Shown here: piece after piece, positions 23,237-33,780 of the stretch
Layout: each line of letters opens with the position of its first letter
How positions within the stretch are numbered: position 1 is the stretch's first letter
NCBI GenBank assembly: GCA_036971475.1
Contig: JBAIZL010000002.1
Coordinates: forward strand, 132,352,240 to 132,416,239
Source: Prosapia bicincta
Lineage: Eukaryota; Arthropoda; Insecta; Hemiptera; Cercopidae
Length of the DNA: 64,000 nucleotides
Direction: 5' to 3'
Notes under the pieces: generated by a model
What the model was told of the DNA's origin: nothing
The model's database searches: none
Seen by the model: only the letters and a program-made list of their open reading frames with translations
Program-made: the position numbers and the translations under genes

Positions 23237-24870
23237 AAATATACAGATTTTACAAAAGAAGGCAAAATCGGTTAAAATTATTTAAAATTAAGATTTTAAA
23301 ACGCAATAGTGGAAGATAAGTAGCGGGCCAAACCTATTCGCTATCAGAATATGTAAACAAAGCCGGTCTAAAGGGCTGGTTTTGGCTAACAAAACGAAAG
23401 TGGTGGTTGTATTAGAAAAGGGGAGAGGTGATTCAGCGCCAGGAGAAGACGGACGTTTCCTTCTGGACATACAGAACCATGGACTGCAAGATGCCGTTCC
23501 GAGGATAAGCCTTAATCCATAGCCCAAGATAGAAGTGCACATGGTCAGCACTTCAACCGCCCCAATTCGAATATAAATTTTTTTTAATGTAACTAAACAG
23601 TATTAAAGACGGCTTTAAAATCGTTCAGTTGCGTCCCCTAGAACATTCTAAACTCCAGGGACGCAACCTTGGGAGAAGAGGAGTGAGGTGCAGTGAAGAT
23701 TTTTGGGGAAAGTAAAAATTGTAATAACAAAATAACCATTTAATGATTTAAATAAAATTTAAAAGTTATAAATACAGATTTCATTAAATACAAAATTATT
23801 ATTAAATAGATTTTTCATTAGAATAAAAAATATATAGGCAACCTTTTATTGGAAAAGTATCTAAATGGTGGAAATTAAATATAAATTATTCAAATTTAAA
23901 TTACTAATATCAAAATTAGAGTTTATCAAATTGTTACAAGGTCAAATTTAACAAGTTAAGACAAAGAAAATCCAATGTCATTAATAAAATTATATATTTA
24001 AATTCAACGAGAAAACTTGAATGAGAATTTCAATAAGGAAATTTAAATTAAAATCGCTTTAACTTGGTTATTACGGTTTATTTTATGGCCATTAAAGTTA
24101 CATCATACAACCAGTATTAAAAATATCACGAAAATTCTATAAACTAGTTGTACGAATCTTTTAGATTTATATTTGGGAGCACAAATTTAAATTGAAATTT
24201 AAATGATTTGAAAGTAAACTTGCGCTTACTTCTAAAAATAAAATAACGGACATGAAATAAAACCAGTTAATATAAATATTTCTCATATTCTTTTCAAAGT
24301 TGTAAATTTTATAAATTTGGGTTAGAAAAATAATTTATGTACTTTAATCAAAACAACAAGAACATTTGAGAACCATTATAAGCTATTTATTTGAAGTAAA
24401 ATCTGCTTTTGTTAAGTGAAAATATTATAAATCTTCGGGGTAAAATTGTCAAGAGTGAATTTTATTATTATATTGTTTAAATTTCAAATTAATTAAAAAT
24501 CAAGTTAAAACTACAAAATGTTTAAAAATTATTATTATTATTATTATTAGCCTGTGGTAAATCAGTAATAAAATTTCTAGAATTTTTCCAACCATTTAAA
24601 AAATTTAAAAAGCAAACATTTCAAATCAAGTTAGAGAGAAGAATTCTAATAAATATTTAAGCAATAGCAAATAATTATATTCATTTTAATATTGATAAAA
24701 TAATTAATAATGAGCTTAAAATCTATCTAAATGAGATAGAGCATTATGGTTGGTTTTATAAATGAAGTCCAGGGATTTTATCCACTGGCAGATCACGATC
24801 GAGACACTACAGGTAGCAGGACATGATAAGTCGGGTGGGATCATATTTTGACCTCGGCTGAACTGTCGCT

Positions 24871-24897
24871 TTTCGGCTCTACAGCGCCCATCATCAG
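24871..24897 (-). ncRNA. Hammerhead-like motif in right repeat
   Basis: Minus strand: CTGATGA (24897-24891), T, a hairpin within GGGCGCTGTAGAGCC (GGC with GCC, plus CT with AG across one mismatch), then GAAA (24874-24871). More complete than the left-repeat copy because the core G is present. Its presence suggests this part of the repeat derives from a Penelope-like terminus. Confidence 0.35.
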
Positions 24898-24994
24898 TAC
24901 GGCAATGATGTCAGCGTAAAACATACACGGCTGAGGGTGTCTTAACAGGGGCTGGAGGCGAGATTAGCGCCAAGAAGCGAGCTTTGGCCGCGGC

Positions 24995-25040
<46 letters not shown>

Positions 25041-25058
25041 TACACACACATACACCAA

Positions 25059-25099
<41 letters not shown>

Positions 25100-25104
25100 C
25101 AGAT

Positions 25105-25165
<61 letters not shown>

Positions 25166-25216
25166 GATACACATACAGACATACACATAAACACACACAC
25201 ACATACACACACACAC
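24995..25216. repeat. (CA)n microsatellite
   Basis: Interrupted CA array with GATA, CAAA and CATA variants, at the position equivalent to the CA tract of the left repeat. The two tracts therefore predate the duplication but have diverged in length and interruptions. Confidence 0.98.
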
Positions 25217-25708
25217 GCGAGCGCATTTTCATTTAAGTTAAAGAAAGTTCAACATAGTTTAACTATTTGAAGTCCTTGACTAGCGTGTTAAAGATGAACA
25301 TTGTTTCTCAGTTTTTACAAATATCTTGCTTCTGTTTCAGGTGATACAAGCAGCCTATAGTTTCGTCAACATTCTTCGAACTCTTCGATTTTCAGATTCT
25401 ACTTAATTTGATTTCATTAACAATTATTTTTAAATGGAAAAATTACTGATATAAATTCAGTATTATTTTAAAAAAATTATCGTTAGAAATATTGAAATTT
25501 AAGAATAGTTTATTTTACTTCCTAATTAGTTTATCTTTTTATTCACAATTTGTTTGTTTGCTTGTGTTTGTCGTAATAATATTTTCATTAAAAAAAAAAT
25601 GGGTAAAGCCGCTCCCTGTTTTAAGGCCAATATCCGAAGGGTTCAACTATCACAGGGTTTAAACCGATTTGTCCAACTTATTGATAAAATAATGAGTTCT
25701 ATTTCAAA

Positions 25709-26930
25709 CTAAAACATTTGTACATTTGTTCCACTTGCCTATAGTAGCATTTACGCTTATATTGAGGACGGCTGTTTCATCAGATGTGTCCCATTGTCGA
25801 CTCAGACCTAACTGACCTCTTGGTTGTTGCAGTTTAGGGTGGGGTTGTAATACAGTATTATGGTTGGGATTTTACAGAGTATTGGGAGTTATGATGTCAT
25901 AACGTTTATGTCGGTTATAATGTAATTGAGTAATAAGTATCTGCATTGGGTATGGTTTGAAATGTTTTTGTACCTAATATTGTTTGGATGTGTAATGTTG
26001 ACTATTTTGGTTTTGCTTGTAGGTTAGATGCTATGTTTGTTTAATATGGTTTGAGGATATGAGTTGTCCGCAAACTTGATTGGGTGTTTTTGTTTGTGAG
26101 AGCTTTTATGTGTTCTTGTTAAGGTGTAATTCGACCTCCCTATGGCCTATGTAGGGGCACAAACTGCAAGTTAGTTTGTAAACACAAGCGAACTTGTATA
26201 TGTCCTTGTTTATAATGTTGGGTTTAAATTGTTTGTGTGTGGAGTAAACTATTCTTTTATTGTATTTACGACGTGTTTGTTAGTTCATGGGTTTTGGGTG
26301 TTCTGTATTTTATAGGTTGGTTGTGTTGCGTATTTGGAGTTGGTTTATTGAGTTTATGTTTTAGGCGGCTGTATAGTTTGTAAATAATTGTTGTATTGTA
26401 TCCATTGGTTTGTGCTATATATTTTTATGGTGTTCAATTCTTGGTAATGATCTTCTTTGTCTAACGGTGTTTTAATAGGCTTATCATGTTGTTATAAGCG
26501 GCTGGTGTATGTTGATGTTGGTGTGGGAAGAAAACACCTAATTAAACTTCGCCGATTATCTCATATATACAAACCATAACTACACAAATATAATATCTAA
26601 CCAACAAATTCTTTACAAGAAAACAAAAATAATCAACAATACATAACCGAAAATTACAAGATGTACAAACATTTCAACTTGTCCCTGCACGTATACTTAA
26701 CACCCAATTACGTTATAACTCGAACACTTTTTGGCATCATAACCCCCAATACTCTGTAAATTACACCTACATAATTACCCTAATAGTCCCACCCTAGCCT
26801 GCAATAACCAAAAGGTCAGTTAGGTCTGAGTTGTCAATGGGACACATCTTCCGAATCGGCCGTCTTCATAAAGCATAAAAGTAAGTTCAACTATGGGTAA
26901 GTGTAACACATATACAAGGGTTATTTGTAC
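25709..26930. mobile_element. MITE family A, long foldback member
   Basis: Long imperfect terminal inverted repeats: CACTTGCCTATAGTAGCATT and a GAGGACGGCTG block at about 25731-25775, and their reverse complements at about 26855-26905. Further matching blocks (CAATACTCTGTAAA against TTTACAGAGTATTG; CAGTTAGGTCTGAG against CTCAGACCTAACTG) show that the arms are at least 250 bp. The centre (about 26100-26550) has no coding sequence. Related to the short elements at 61726-61960 and 63335-63644. Outer ends are approximate. Confidence 0.8.
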
Positions 26931-27682
26931 AAAAGTAGTTGCTCGCGTGAAGATGTAATCAATTAATAAGATTACCATTTCATTATGCCCTGACAATTTT
27001 GTTGAGTTATGCCCTATCACGGCTACTAACAGATCTATGAAAAGTACTAGCCCACAATGAGTACCTTTTATATTGCATACGCACATACAGTAGCGTAGAT
27101 AGTTTTCAAAAATTATTTGAACAATATTAAAAATAACAAAAACTTTTCAGACATAAACCAGGAAATCTATAAAGGTAAATTTTACAACTACGTATGAACT
27201 AAAAACATTTATTATGAATAAATGTTATGTATTTTTTTGTTTTGTTTTTATACTAAAAGTATTCTTACATACATTAAACTAATAAATTTTAATTAACTCA
27301 TAAAACCCAATAATATGCCACTAGCATTATTTAAAATAGTTTTGATATTTTAAATACAGTACATATAAATCAGATTTTACTAAATAAATATTTACTTAGA
27401 AATTCTGAAATAAAATAATTTTGACTACTATGACATTTTAAAACCCAATTACTTCGAGGAAAAGTTATGTTAACGTTCTTCTGCAAAGGAAGACCACCAA
27501 CTCTTGTCAGTTATCATTTTTTCATGAAATTATAGCAATTTATGTATCACGCATAGTGCATAGCATGAGAGTGTATCTTAATCAATGTGTAGATGTTTAT
27601 AATCCTAAACTCATTCAGTATTTAGAAATGTTTGGAAATATTTGTTCAATGTTTGTTATTAATAAGCAAATAGTGACTATTT
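26931..27682. other. Unassigned AT-rich stretch
   Basis: No gene or repeat recognised beyond ordinary AT-rich sequence. Confidence 0.4.
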
Positions 27683-27800
27683 ATTAGGAATATACTGTGG
27701 TTGAAATTAATAATGAATACATAAAAACCTCTCAACCACAAACTTTCTTAATTTTACCCTTATGTATTTACCCTTACGTACATTTTAGTTACCAAGTAAC

Positions 27801-27832
27801 CATCCACACAGGGATAACACAAAAAGACTGTT
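27801..27832 (-). ncRNA. Degenerate hammerhead-like motif
   Basis: Minus strand: a GGTTAC-TTG-GTAACT hairpin is intact, but the core is changed (TGTGGA where CTGAGGA is expected, AAAA where GAAA is expected). A diverged copy of the motif at 28383-28409. Confidence 0.35.
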
Positions 27833-27839
27833 TTTTTTT

Positions 27840-28232
27840 ATATCTTTTTGGTTAGATCACTAAATTTACCCTCAAAGATCCTAACCTTGTTCTCAAGTTT
27901 ATGTTCGTTAACAATATAAACTTTTCTGGCAAATTCGTCCTAATCTTTATAATTATCCTTCCCTAATTTCAAATGTAAATCATACAGCTCCAACTCTGTA
28001 TTACTTAATTTGCCATAAACAATCTAATCTCTAAATCTAACCATTTCATCTTAGCAAATAATAAAACTTTATCAATTCTAGAATTCTTCAATTTAATATG
28101 AATTCCGGAAACAAATTTCGGAAACACACAAAAATTTCTACATTTTTTAAGAAATTTAATATCTTCTAACAAATGCTTAACTCTCAAGTTCAACTTTTGG
28201 AATTTATTGTATTCCTGAGACCGAGAAGCCAT
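27840..28232 (-). pseudogene. Penelope-like N-terminal domain fragment
   Basis: The frame from ATG 28232 reads MASRSQEYNKFQKLNLRV, then EDIKFLKKCRNF, PKFVSGIHIKLKN and MKWLDLEIRLFMAN, matching the conserved N-terminal region upstream of RT in Penelope-like proteins (an FLKxC block, a P-KF block, then a helical stretch). After a stop at 28005, other frames give LELYDLHLKLGKDNYK-like and LENKVRIFEGKF-like pieces down to about 27850, so the remainder is frameshifted. Confidence 0.65.
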
Positions 28233-28376
28233 ACTGTTACTATTTATTAGGAAATACTGTTGTTGAATTTATTAATAAATACATAAAAACCTCTTAACCA
28301 CAAACTTTCTTTATTTTACCCTTATGTACATTTCAGTTACCAAGGGATCTCAGAGGGATAGATGTCTTTGTATGCC

Positions 28377-28421
28377 ATCCCTCTGAGGATGGTTACTTGG
28401 TAACTGAAATGTACATAGGGG
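28377..28421 (+). ncRNA. Most complete hammerhead-ribozyme-like motif
   Basis: CTGAGGA (28383-28389), one extra T, stem II GGTTAC/GTAACT with loop TTG (28391-28405, one G-U pair), GAA (28406-28408), the perfect palindrome ATGTACAT (28409-28416) as stem III, then A as the NUH cleavage base (28417). Stem I can form between GGGG (28418-28421) and CCCT (28379-28382): three G-C pairs and one G-U. This is the layout of a minimal type I hammerhead that would work as a dimer through the palindromic stem III. The extra T between the core and stem II is a deviation. Hammerheads are documented in Penelope-like terminal repeats. Confidence 0.55.
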
Positions 28422-28710
28422 TAAAATAAAGAAAGTTTGTGGTTAAGAGGTTTTTATGTATTTATTAATAAATTCAACAACATTATTTCCTAATAAATAG
28501 TAACAGTTTGGCTTCTCGGTCTCAGGAATATAATAGATTCCAAAAGTTGAACTTGAGAGTTAGGCCTAAGTGTTTGTTAGAAGATATTAAATTTCTTAAA
28601 AAATGTAGAAATTTTAGTGTGTTTCTGAAATTTGTTTCCGGAATTCATATTATTGTTTCAAATATTGTTTTACAAGATTATGGCAGTAACTTGTATTGCA
28701 GGTATTGAAT
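28400..28710 (+). mobile_element. Opposite-strand Penelope-like copy
   Basis: The terminal repeat at 28400-28503 is the reverse complement of 28237-28343, and a coding piece follows at 28505-28708 (+). The two elements thus sit head to head with their hammerhead-bearing ends about 50 bp apart. Confidence 0.7.
28505..28708 (+). pseudogene. Penelope-like N-terminal domain fragment, second copy
   Basis: Nearly the same protein as 28232-27840 on the other strand: ASRSQEYNRFQKLNLRV, EDIKFLKKCRNF and KFVSGIHI, then it diverges to a stop after about 66 residues. Its start codon is altered (TTG at the position equivalent to ATG). Truncated after the FLKKC and KF blocks. Confidence 0.62.
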
Positions 28711-29413
28711 AAATTGTTAAGGAACATATTAGGACATTGCTTTGACACACATTCCCAGCTGTCGATGTTTCACTACGGTACTATGATACATCTGTTCCCG
28801 TAAGCACTTACAATAAGGTAGTGTCGGTTTAAAAGAAACTATCCCCAGAGGCATCAACTTCCCGCTACAAGTAAAAGAATGGTTTAGTAGGTTATACTAA
28901 GCATAACATATGTTTAAATATAAAGCAGCTGTTTCTTTTTCATTTATAGGTCACATTTTTAATAATTTTAAATCCAATTTCGAATAACCTATATTACATA
29001 ATTTTACTCATTTTAAAAATACTTAACTAAGTGTTAGTTACTTACTTGCTGACGCGTTTCAAAAATGTGTTCCTTTTACGATGCTAACCCTCTACTGGCA
29101 GCATCAGTAAGGTGTAAAGGCTCTAACGAGAATGGATTTATAACTGTGGAATGGGGTGGGTTGTTTCGGTTGTGTCATATAATAGAAAAGGCTGTTGGCT
29201 TCAAAGTGTGTGTGATCATTTAATAAGTAAGCAATTACATAATCACTTAGCTAAGTATTTTTAAAATTAGTTTAATCAGTGAATTAAAGATGATTACATC
29301 AAGCAACTATACATAATTTTGTTTAATATAAGCAAGCTGTTGTTTTTGTGCTTCTTTAATTTATTTATTACAACTCGATCGTAAATTTTAAAACATATTT
29401 TTAAAATTTCAAG

Positions 29414-29416
<3 letters not shown>
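28711..29416. other. Unassigned AT-rich stretch
   Basis: No gene or repeat recognised. Confidence 0.4.

Positions 29417-29447
<31 letters not shown>
29417..29447. repeat. (TA)n tract at Penelope element edge
   Basis: About 15 TA units abutting the outer end of the element at 29448. Another tract of about 15 units lies inside the element at 29684-29714, and a 39-base poly(A) run at 29791-29829. Confidence 0.97.
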
Positions 29448-29450
<3 letters not shown>

Positions 29451-29545
29451 TTTTTTGGACTAGGAGACTGACAGACTTACCTTGGTAAGAGTCCACACTG
29501 TAGTCTTGAAATAGAAACACATAAAAGCACTTAAACAATGATATA

Positions 29546-29572
29546 TTTCAACCACACAGTGGTCTTTATCAA
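29546..29572 (-). ncRNA. Hammerhead-like motif, left arm of Penelope element
   Basis: Minus strand: TTGATAA, A, GACCAC-TGT-GTGGTT, GAAA, then TATATC. The stem is fully paired apart from one G-U pair. Two core positions (C3 and G8) differ from CTGANGA, so cleavage is unlikely. Confidence 0.4.
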
Positions 29573-29681
29573 TCGAAGAGAAAACACAAAAAGAAATATG
29601 AGAGAATGAAATAAAATAAATATAAGTTGTAATCACAGATTGTGTAGAGTAGAAATCAGATGACACAGATGCACAGATTAA

Positions 29682-29717
<36 letters not shown>

Positions 29718-29790
29718 TGTTTCCATGAGCATATGAGTGATTATAGTTTATATAAGTCTGTCAGAGGAAAAGAAATAAGGCTATTGGGGG

Positions 29791-29832
<42 letters not shown>

Positions 29833-29834
29833 AT

Positions 29835-30413
29835 TTATCTGATGTTGAGGTTAGGGGATTCTCTGGACTTGGTATACCACTGGTATGATAGTTCCCACCT
29901 TCTCAGTTCTGAGGGATTGCAATCAGGGGGGAGTGATTTAATTATTTTTGTGGTATAGCAGTCATCAAAAGTTGCGATGTTGTGACTCGCAGCATGTTGA
30001 GCTGTTGGTCTATCCATATTCATAATTTTAACATCATGTCTGTGGCCATTCATTCTGATATTCAGACCATCCGTGGTCAGGCCTATGTACTGTGCTGAGC
30101 AAAGTTTACATTGTAGCTGGTATATGACATTTTTCGATGTACAATTATGATGACCCTGTATTTTGAAGACCATTTTTGTTGTTTGGCTGTTGAAACTATT
30201 TGCTGAGGGGTGTATTGGACACGTCTTGCATCTAGGTCTATTGCATGGGAAGGAGCCATGAGGAAGTTTGTGTGGTTTCTCTGCATCAGGGTCTGGTAGT
30301 TTAGGATGTACTAGGATGTTTTTCAAGTTGGGAGGTTGCTTGTACCAAAATATGCGGTGGATCGGTGAAAAGATTTTTGGTGTGGATGGAAGCTTGAAGA
30401 ATTTTGAAGCCAT
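29835..30413 (-). pseudogene. Penelope-like GIY-YIG endonuclease domain
   Basis: A 192-residue frame with the features of the Penelope endonuclease: the connector KNILVHPKL, the zinc-finger-like CNRPRCKTCPIH, then NVIYQLQCKLCSAQYIGLT holding the GIY-YIG signature, and LNIRMNGHRHDV with the catalytic Arg region. It ends with a W-rich block (RRWELSYQWY). It makes the nick that primes reverse transcription. The frame is intact but is offset from the RT frame (stop at 30301), so the RT-EN fusion is broken by a frameshift in the 30301-30413 overlap. Confidence 0.9.
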
Positions 30414-30921
30414 CTCTCAATATCTTGTTGAGTTTATGTAGACCAGGATGGTAGTCTGTTATTAAAGACAGTTTATTTTGTTCTGTTTGTGGTTTGGGGC
30501 GAACCGAGGATTGTGCTGAATGAATTTGGTTTTCAATGAGTCTTTTTGGGTATCCTCTTCTCTGGAAGGCTGTTGATATCTTTCTATTAAAATCTTCCAA
30601 TTCCCTATCATTCGAACAGATTCTCTTACCCCTGATTGCTTGACTGTATGGAATGGATCGTTTTATGTTTATTGGGTGGTTGCTGTCGAAATGGAGATAT
30701 TGTAGGTGGTTTGTCGGTTTGATGTGAATTCCTGTGTTGATATTTCCATCCTGGAGTGTTACCTCTACATCCAAAAAGGTGATGGCTGATGTAGATTTCT
30801 CCCAGGTAAATTGAAGTGTGGAGAATTGTGTCAGGCTGTCTAAAAATGCCTCAAGTGTTGAAGCACCCTGTGTCCAAATTAGGAAGATGTCATCTATATA
30901 TCTATACCAACATAATGGCTG
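30301..30921 (-). pseudogene. Penelope-like reverse transcriptase, C-terminal part
   Basis: Open from about 30921: PLCWYRYIDDIFLIW contains the catalytic YIDD (30900-30889), followed by FLDVEVTLQDGNINTGIHIK and PINIKRSIPYSQAIRGKRIC, typical of the RT thumb region of Penelope-like elements. The frame continues to a stop at 30301. Everything upstream of YIDD is missing. Its start at the inverted repeat (30940) shows 5' truncation, not internal deletion by stops. Confidence 0.88.
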
Positions 30922-30963
30922 GTGTGTTTTTTTGTGTTTTTTCTTTTTGTGTTTTCTCTTCGA

Positions 30964-30996
30964 TTGATAAAGACCACTGTGTGGTTGAAATATATC
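30964..30996 (+). ncRNA. Hammerhead-like motif, right arm of Penelope element
   Basis: Same sequence as the left-arm motif but on the plus strand: TTGATAA (30964-30970), A, GACCAC-TGT-GTGGTT, GAAA (30987-30990). Here GAA is followed by the palindrome ATATAT and then C (30996), a possible stem III and NUH site. Core bases C3 and G8 are substituted. Confidence 0.4.
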
Positions 30997-31115
30997 ATTG
31001 TTTAAGTGCTTTTATGTGTTTCTATTTCAAGACTACAGTGTGGACTCTTACCAAGGTAAGTCTGTCAGTCTCCTAGTCCAAAAAATCTAAATAATCTTTA
31101 CCAACCAAAACTAAC

Positions 31116-31121
<6 letters not shown>

Positions 31122-31175
<54 letters not shown>
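31122..31175. repeat. (TA)n microsatellite
   Basis: About 27 AT units just outside the right end of the Penelope element, followed by five GAT units. Confidence 0.97.
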
Positions 31176-31176
<1 letters not shown>

Positions 31177-31479
31177 GATGATGATGATGATGAATTTTAA
31201 AATTTAAAGTTGAGATCATAAATAATTATTTAAATTGGTATACTATAGGTTTTGTCACGTTTTATAGTGCAATATTTAAATTTTGTAGAATTATTTTTCT
31301 ACTAAAACAAGTAATGTAAAACCTTGTCTATAAACCTTTACGTAATTGTAAACTTTGTCTTCAAAGAATATAGCTTTACTATAAGGTAAACAATATGCAT
31401 TGACATTCCAGTTCAGTATTTCCGTAAGTACAATGAATACAGGGTTTAATTTTCAGACTCACTTACACTATAGTCACTA

Positions 31480-32610
31480 GTTCCCTTTCAATATGCTCCT
31501 TTCGATCTCTTTAACGTTTTCGCAAACAGAACTACTTGCGATTCCGTCGATATCCGAGATTCTTTTGTAAGATTTATAACTTCTGCCATCTTAAAAGTAA
31601 CATATTTCCGTGCTACATTATCTTTAACTTGAGCTCATATCAATTCTATGGAATTCAGTACAGGGAGATAGGGCGATAATCTAACGCTGACGTGTTCACT
31701 ATTTTTCAACAATTCGTTGAATTCATAAAATTTACAAAATAGTGTAATAAGCCGGTTGATTTCGGGTTTCAGCATATCGAACTTAGCAAAGAATATTTCT
31801 TTCGTTTAGCCATCGAGTCATTTCACATTTTTTTGAAAAAGAGACAGGAGCCTTGTTTAATTCAACATTATGGTACAGCGCGTTGTCGAAAACTATGACA
31901 TAGTTTGGTGGAAGTTTCGGTAGCAAATGTTCTTTAACCCATTTAAGAAAATTCGTGGAATTCATCTGATCGTGATAATCGCCAGCTCCTGCTTTCTACA
32001 TAAGAAACGAGTTTGGAATGAACTCGTTTATGTAACCCGCTTGGACTAATATTAATCTTTCTCCTTTAGACACAGGAGTTGTAAGTCCTTCCTGAGAGCG
32101 GTCAATACATGTTTCCTACTATGTGAGATGAAAGGATGTACGATTCATCAAGGTACACAATTACTCTCTTCTCTTGCTGTATCTTTTAGCCTGCCTCAGA
32201 TAGAATATTCTCTTTTCTATAATATCAGGTTTCAATTTTTCTGTCATTTTCATTTTTTTTTCCATGAAAAACCTAATGACTTGAGTATGACTCCAAATAC
32301 TTCCTTTAAATTTTATCGATTCCTATAAATTCAATAATATTTTCTTTCAATATTGTCAATTCCTTTTCTGACTTGTAGAATTCATGGTCCTTCTAATTAC
32401 CGATCCATTGAAATCGTCGAAGTCTGTGATTGTCCATTTCCTTTCTTTTTCGTTGGTGTTTGAAAAGAACATTCACCTTCTGATGACATCAGTGCTTTTT
32501 TTCTTTCCTTATGTTTTTCACTGTGCTTTTGAGACGTGCGTTTATCACATTGTTGTAACGGCTTTGAAAATGTCTTATGTTCAGAAAAATACTTTGATCC
32601 ACTAAACATA
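31480..32610 (-). pseudogene. Decayed DDE transposase (IS630/Tc1-mariner type)
   Basis: On the minus strand the N-terminal part (32609-32397) carries QTPTKKKGNGQSQT and is followed, with frame changes, by pieces resembling a helix-turn-helix region. The catalytic part begins near 32140 with YLDES (first Asp), then a block corresponding to GERLIIV and NEFIPNSF. The open frame at 31965-31783 reads MNSTNFLKWVKEHLLPKLPP and VIVFDNALYH (second Asp). At about 31680-31620 LPVLNSIELI gives the third acidic residue (Glu). The order matches DDE_3-type transposases. Several stops and frameshifts make it a pseudogene; terminal repeats were not identified. Confidence 0.78.
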
Positions 32611-33780
32611 ACATCGGCAACATTTCAAATAATTTCCCATGCTTGACTATGAAGTTTCCTTTACAATTTAGTTTTAATTGTTCTACTTTCCATTTTGTAA
32701 ACAAAAATCAAGTTACTTGTATGTGTTTTACTAATAACATAGAACTAAACTCAGAAACACTGGCAGTTCTACACAAGCAAGAACTTAATACAGCTGGCCT
32801 AAAAATCCGGTTAACCGTAAATCATACTGTTTACTTTTTAAATACTTCACAACATATTGAACCTTAAATATAGGCCGATGTTTTCTGAAGTGATTGATAT
32901 TTACCCCTCACTCTAGCCCGGTCCACCCTAGCGATCTCAAGGTCGCTCCCCCACAATAGGTAACAACATATCTCCCTTTCCTCCTAGCCAGTATATTAAC
33001 AATACCTAAAATAAATACTTTGCATGTTTCCTACGACCAATTGTGCTCCATCTAGGAAATAAACTAAGGATTGGAATAGGGAAGCTTGGGTCCAATCATG
33101 CAATGATGATAGTTTTACGGGAAGTGTACTTTGAGCATTATTCCATAAACAACTATTTTATCTGTAAATAAATCGATTTTACCTCTTATGACCCATATAA
33201 TTGCTTGTTTTGTTTAAACTTCTTTTGTGTGTTTATGGGTTTAAAAAAACAGAAACTCTAATTTTTCTATAATTTCATATTTAATCTAAGTGAAGGTCTA
33301 AGGTTATTAATCTAAGGTTATTAAAAATGGTCTGTTAGTGTGTTTTAAACCTTGTTAGATCTTTACACATGTTTTGTATTTTTCTGTGTAACAGTTTTAG
33401 AAATTACAGTTTTCTTTGGAAATTTTTAATAAAGCAAAACAAAATGGATATTCCTTTGAAACCACGTGCAATGATTGAATATCTCTCAAAATTATACGAG
33501 TAGTTTTTAAAAATGAAAATCATGTGTGCTATTAAAACTTTGTTATTTTTGCATTCTTAAACTGATTTTATAAATAAGTAACAGCCTGTATTTACAGTAT
33601 ATTTAAATTTATTGTTTATTGAGTGTTCTTTAATTTGAAATATATTTTTTATAAACATGTTATATCTCTCACTTTGTCACATTTTGTCTGACTTGAGCAA
33701 TAAAGTTACTTACCACTGTAAGTAAGTACTTGATTTTTAATTTTTTGACTTTTATGCAAAAAGCTTTTACTAGTTATTTC
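32611..33780. other. Unassigned AT-rich stretch
   Basis: No gene recognised. The segment at 32900-33000 is somewhat richer in G+C (GGTCCACCCTAGCGATCTC) but non-coding. Confidence 0.4.

Larger units (their letters stand above)
23237..25671. repeat. Right ~2.05 kb direct repeat flanking Gypsy-1, with insertion
   Basis: Repeats 15771-17827 at clear but imperfect identity (scattered substitutions and small indels). At 24246-24635 about 390 bp of unrelated AT-rich DNA containing a short TTA repeat replaces about 20 bp of the left copy. Both copies end with GGGTTTAAACCGATTT. Confidence 0.75.
27683..28343 (-). mobile_element. Penelope-like element piece: repeat, ORF start, repeat
   Basis: On the minus strand a terminal repeat (28343-28237) is followed by a Penelope N-terminal coding piece (28232-27840) and then by a second, more diverged copy of the terminal repeat in the same orientation (27830-27683). 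Both repeats share AGAAAGTTTGTGGTT, GAGGTTTTTATGTATT and CCTAATAAATAGT. Tandem, partly truncated copies joined through terminal repeats are typical of Penelope-like elements. The RT and endonuclease are missing. Confidence 0.72.
29448..31090 (-). mobile_element. Truncated Penelope-like element with inverted terminal repeats
   Basis: Inverted repeats of about 150 bp (29448-29595 and 30940-31090) enclose a minus-strand RT end and a GIY-YIG endonuclease. The outer ends read AGATTTTTTGGACTAGGAGA on the left and its reverse complement on the right. Both arms abut or lie near (TA)n tracts. RT is truncated just upstream of its catalytic motif, so the element is a 5'-truncated insertion joined to an inverted end. 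Confidence 0.9.

Noticed and set aside
26820..27086. 88-residue minus-strand frame
   Set aside because: Overlaps the arm of the family A foldback element and follows its inverted repeat.
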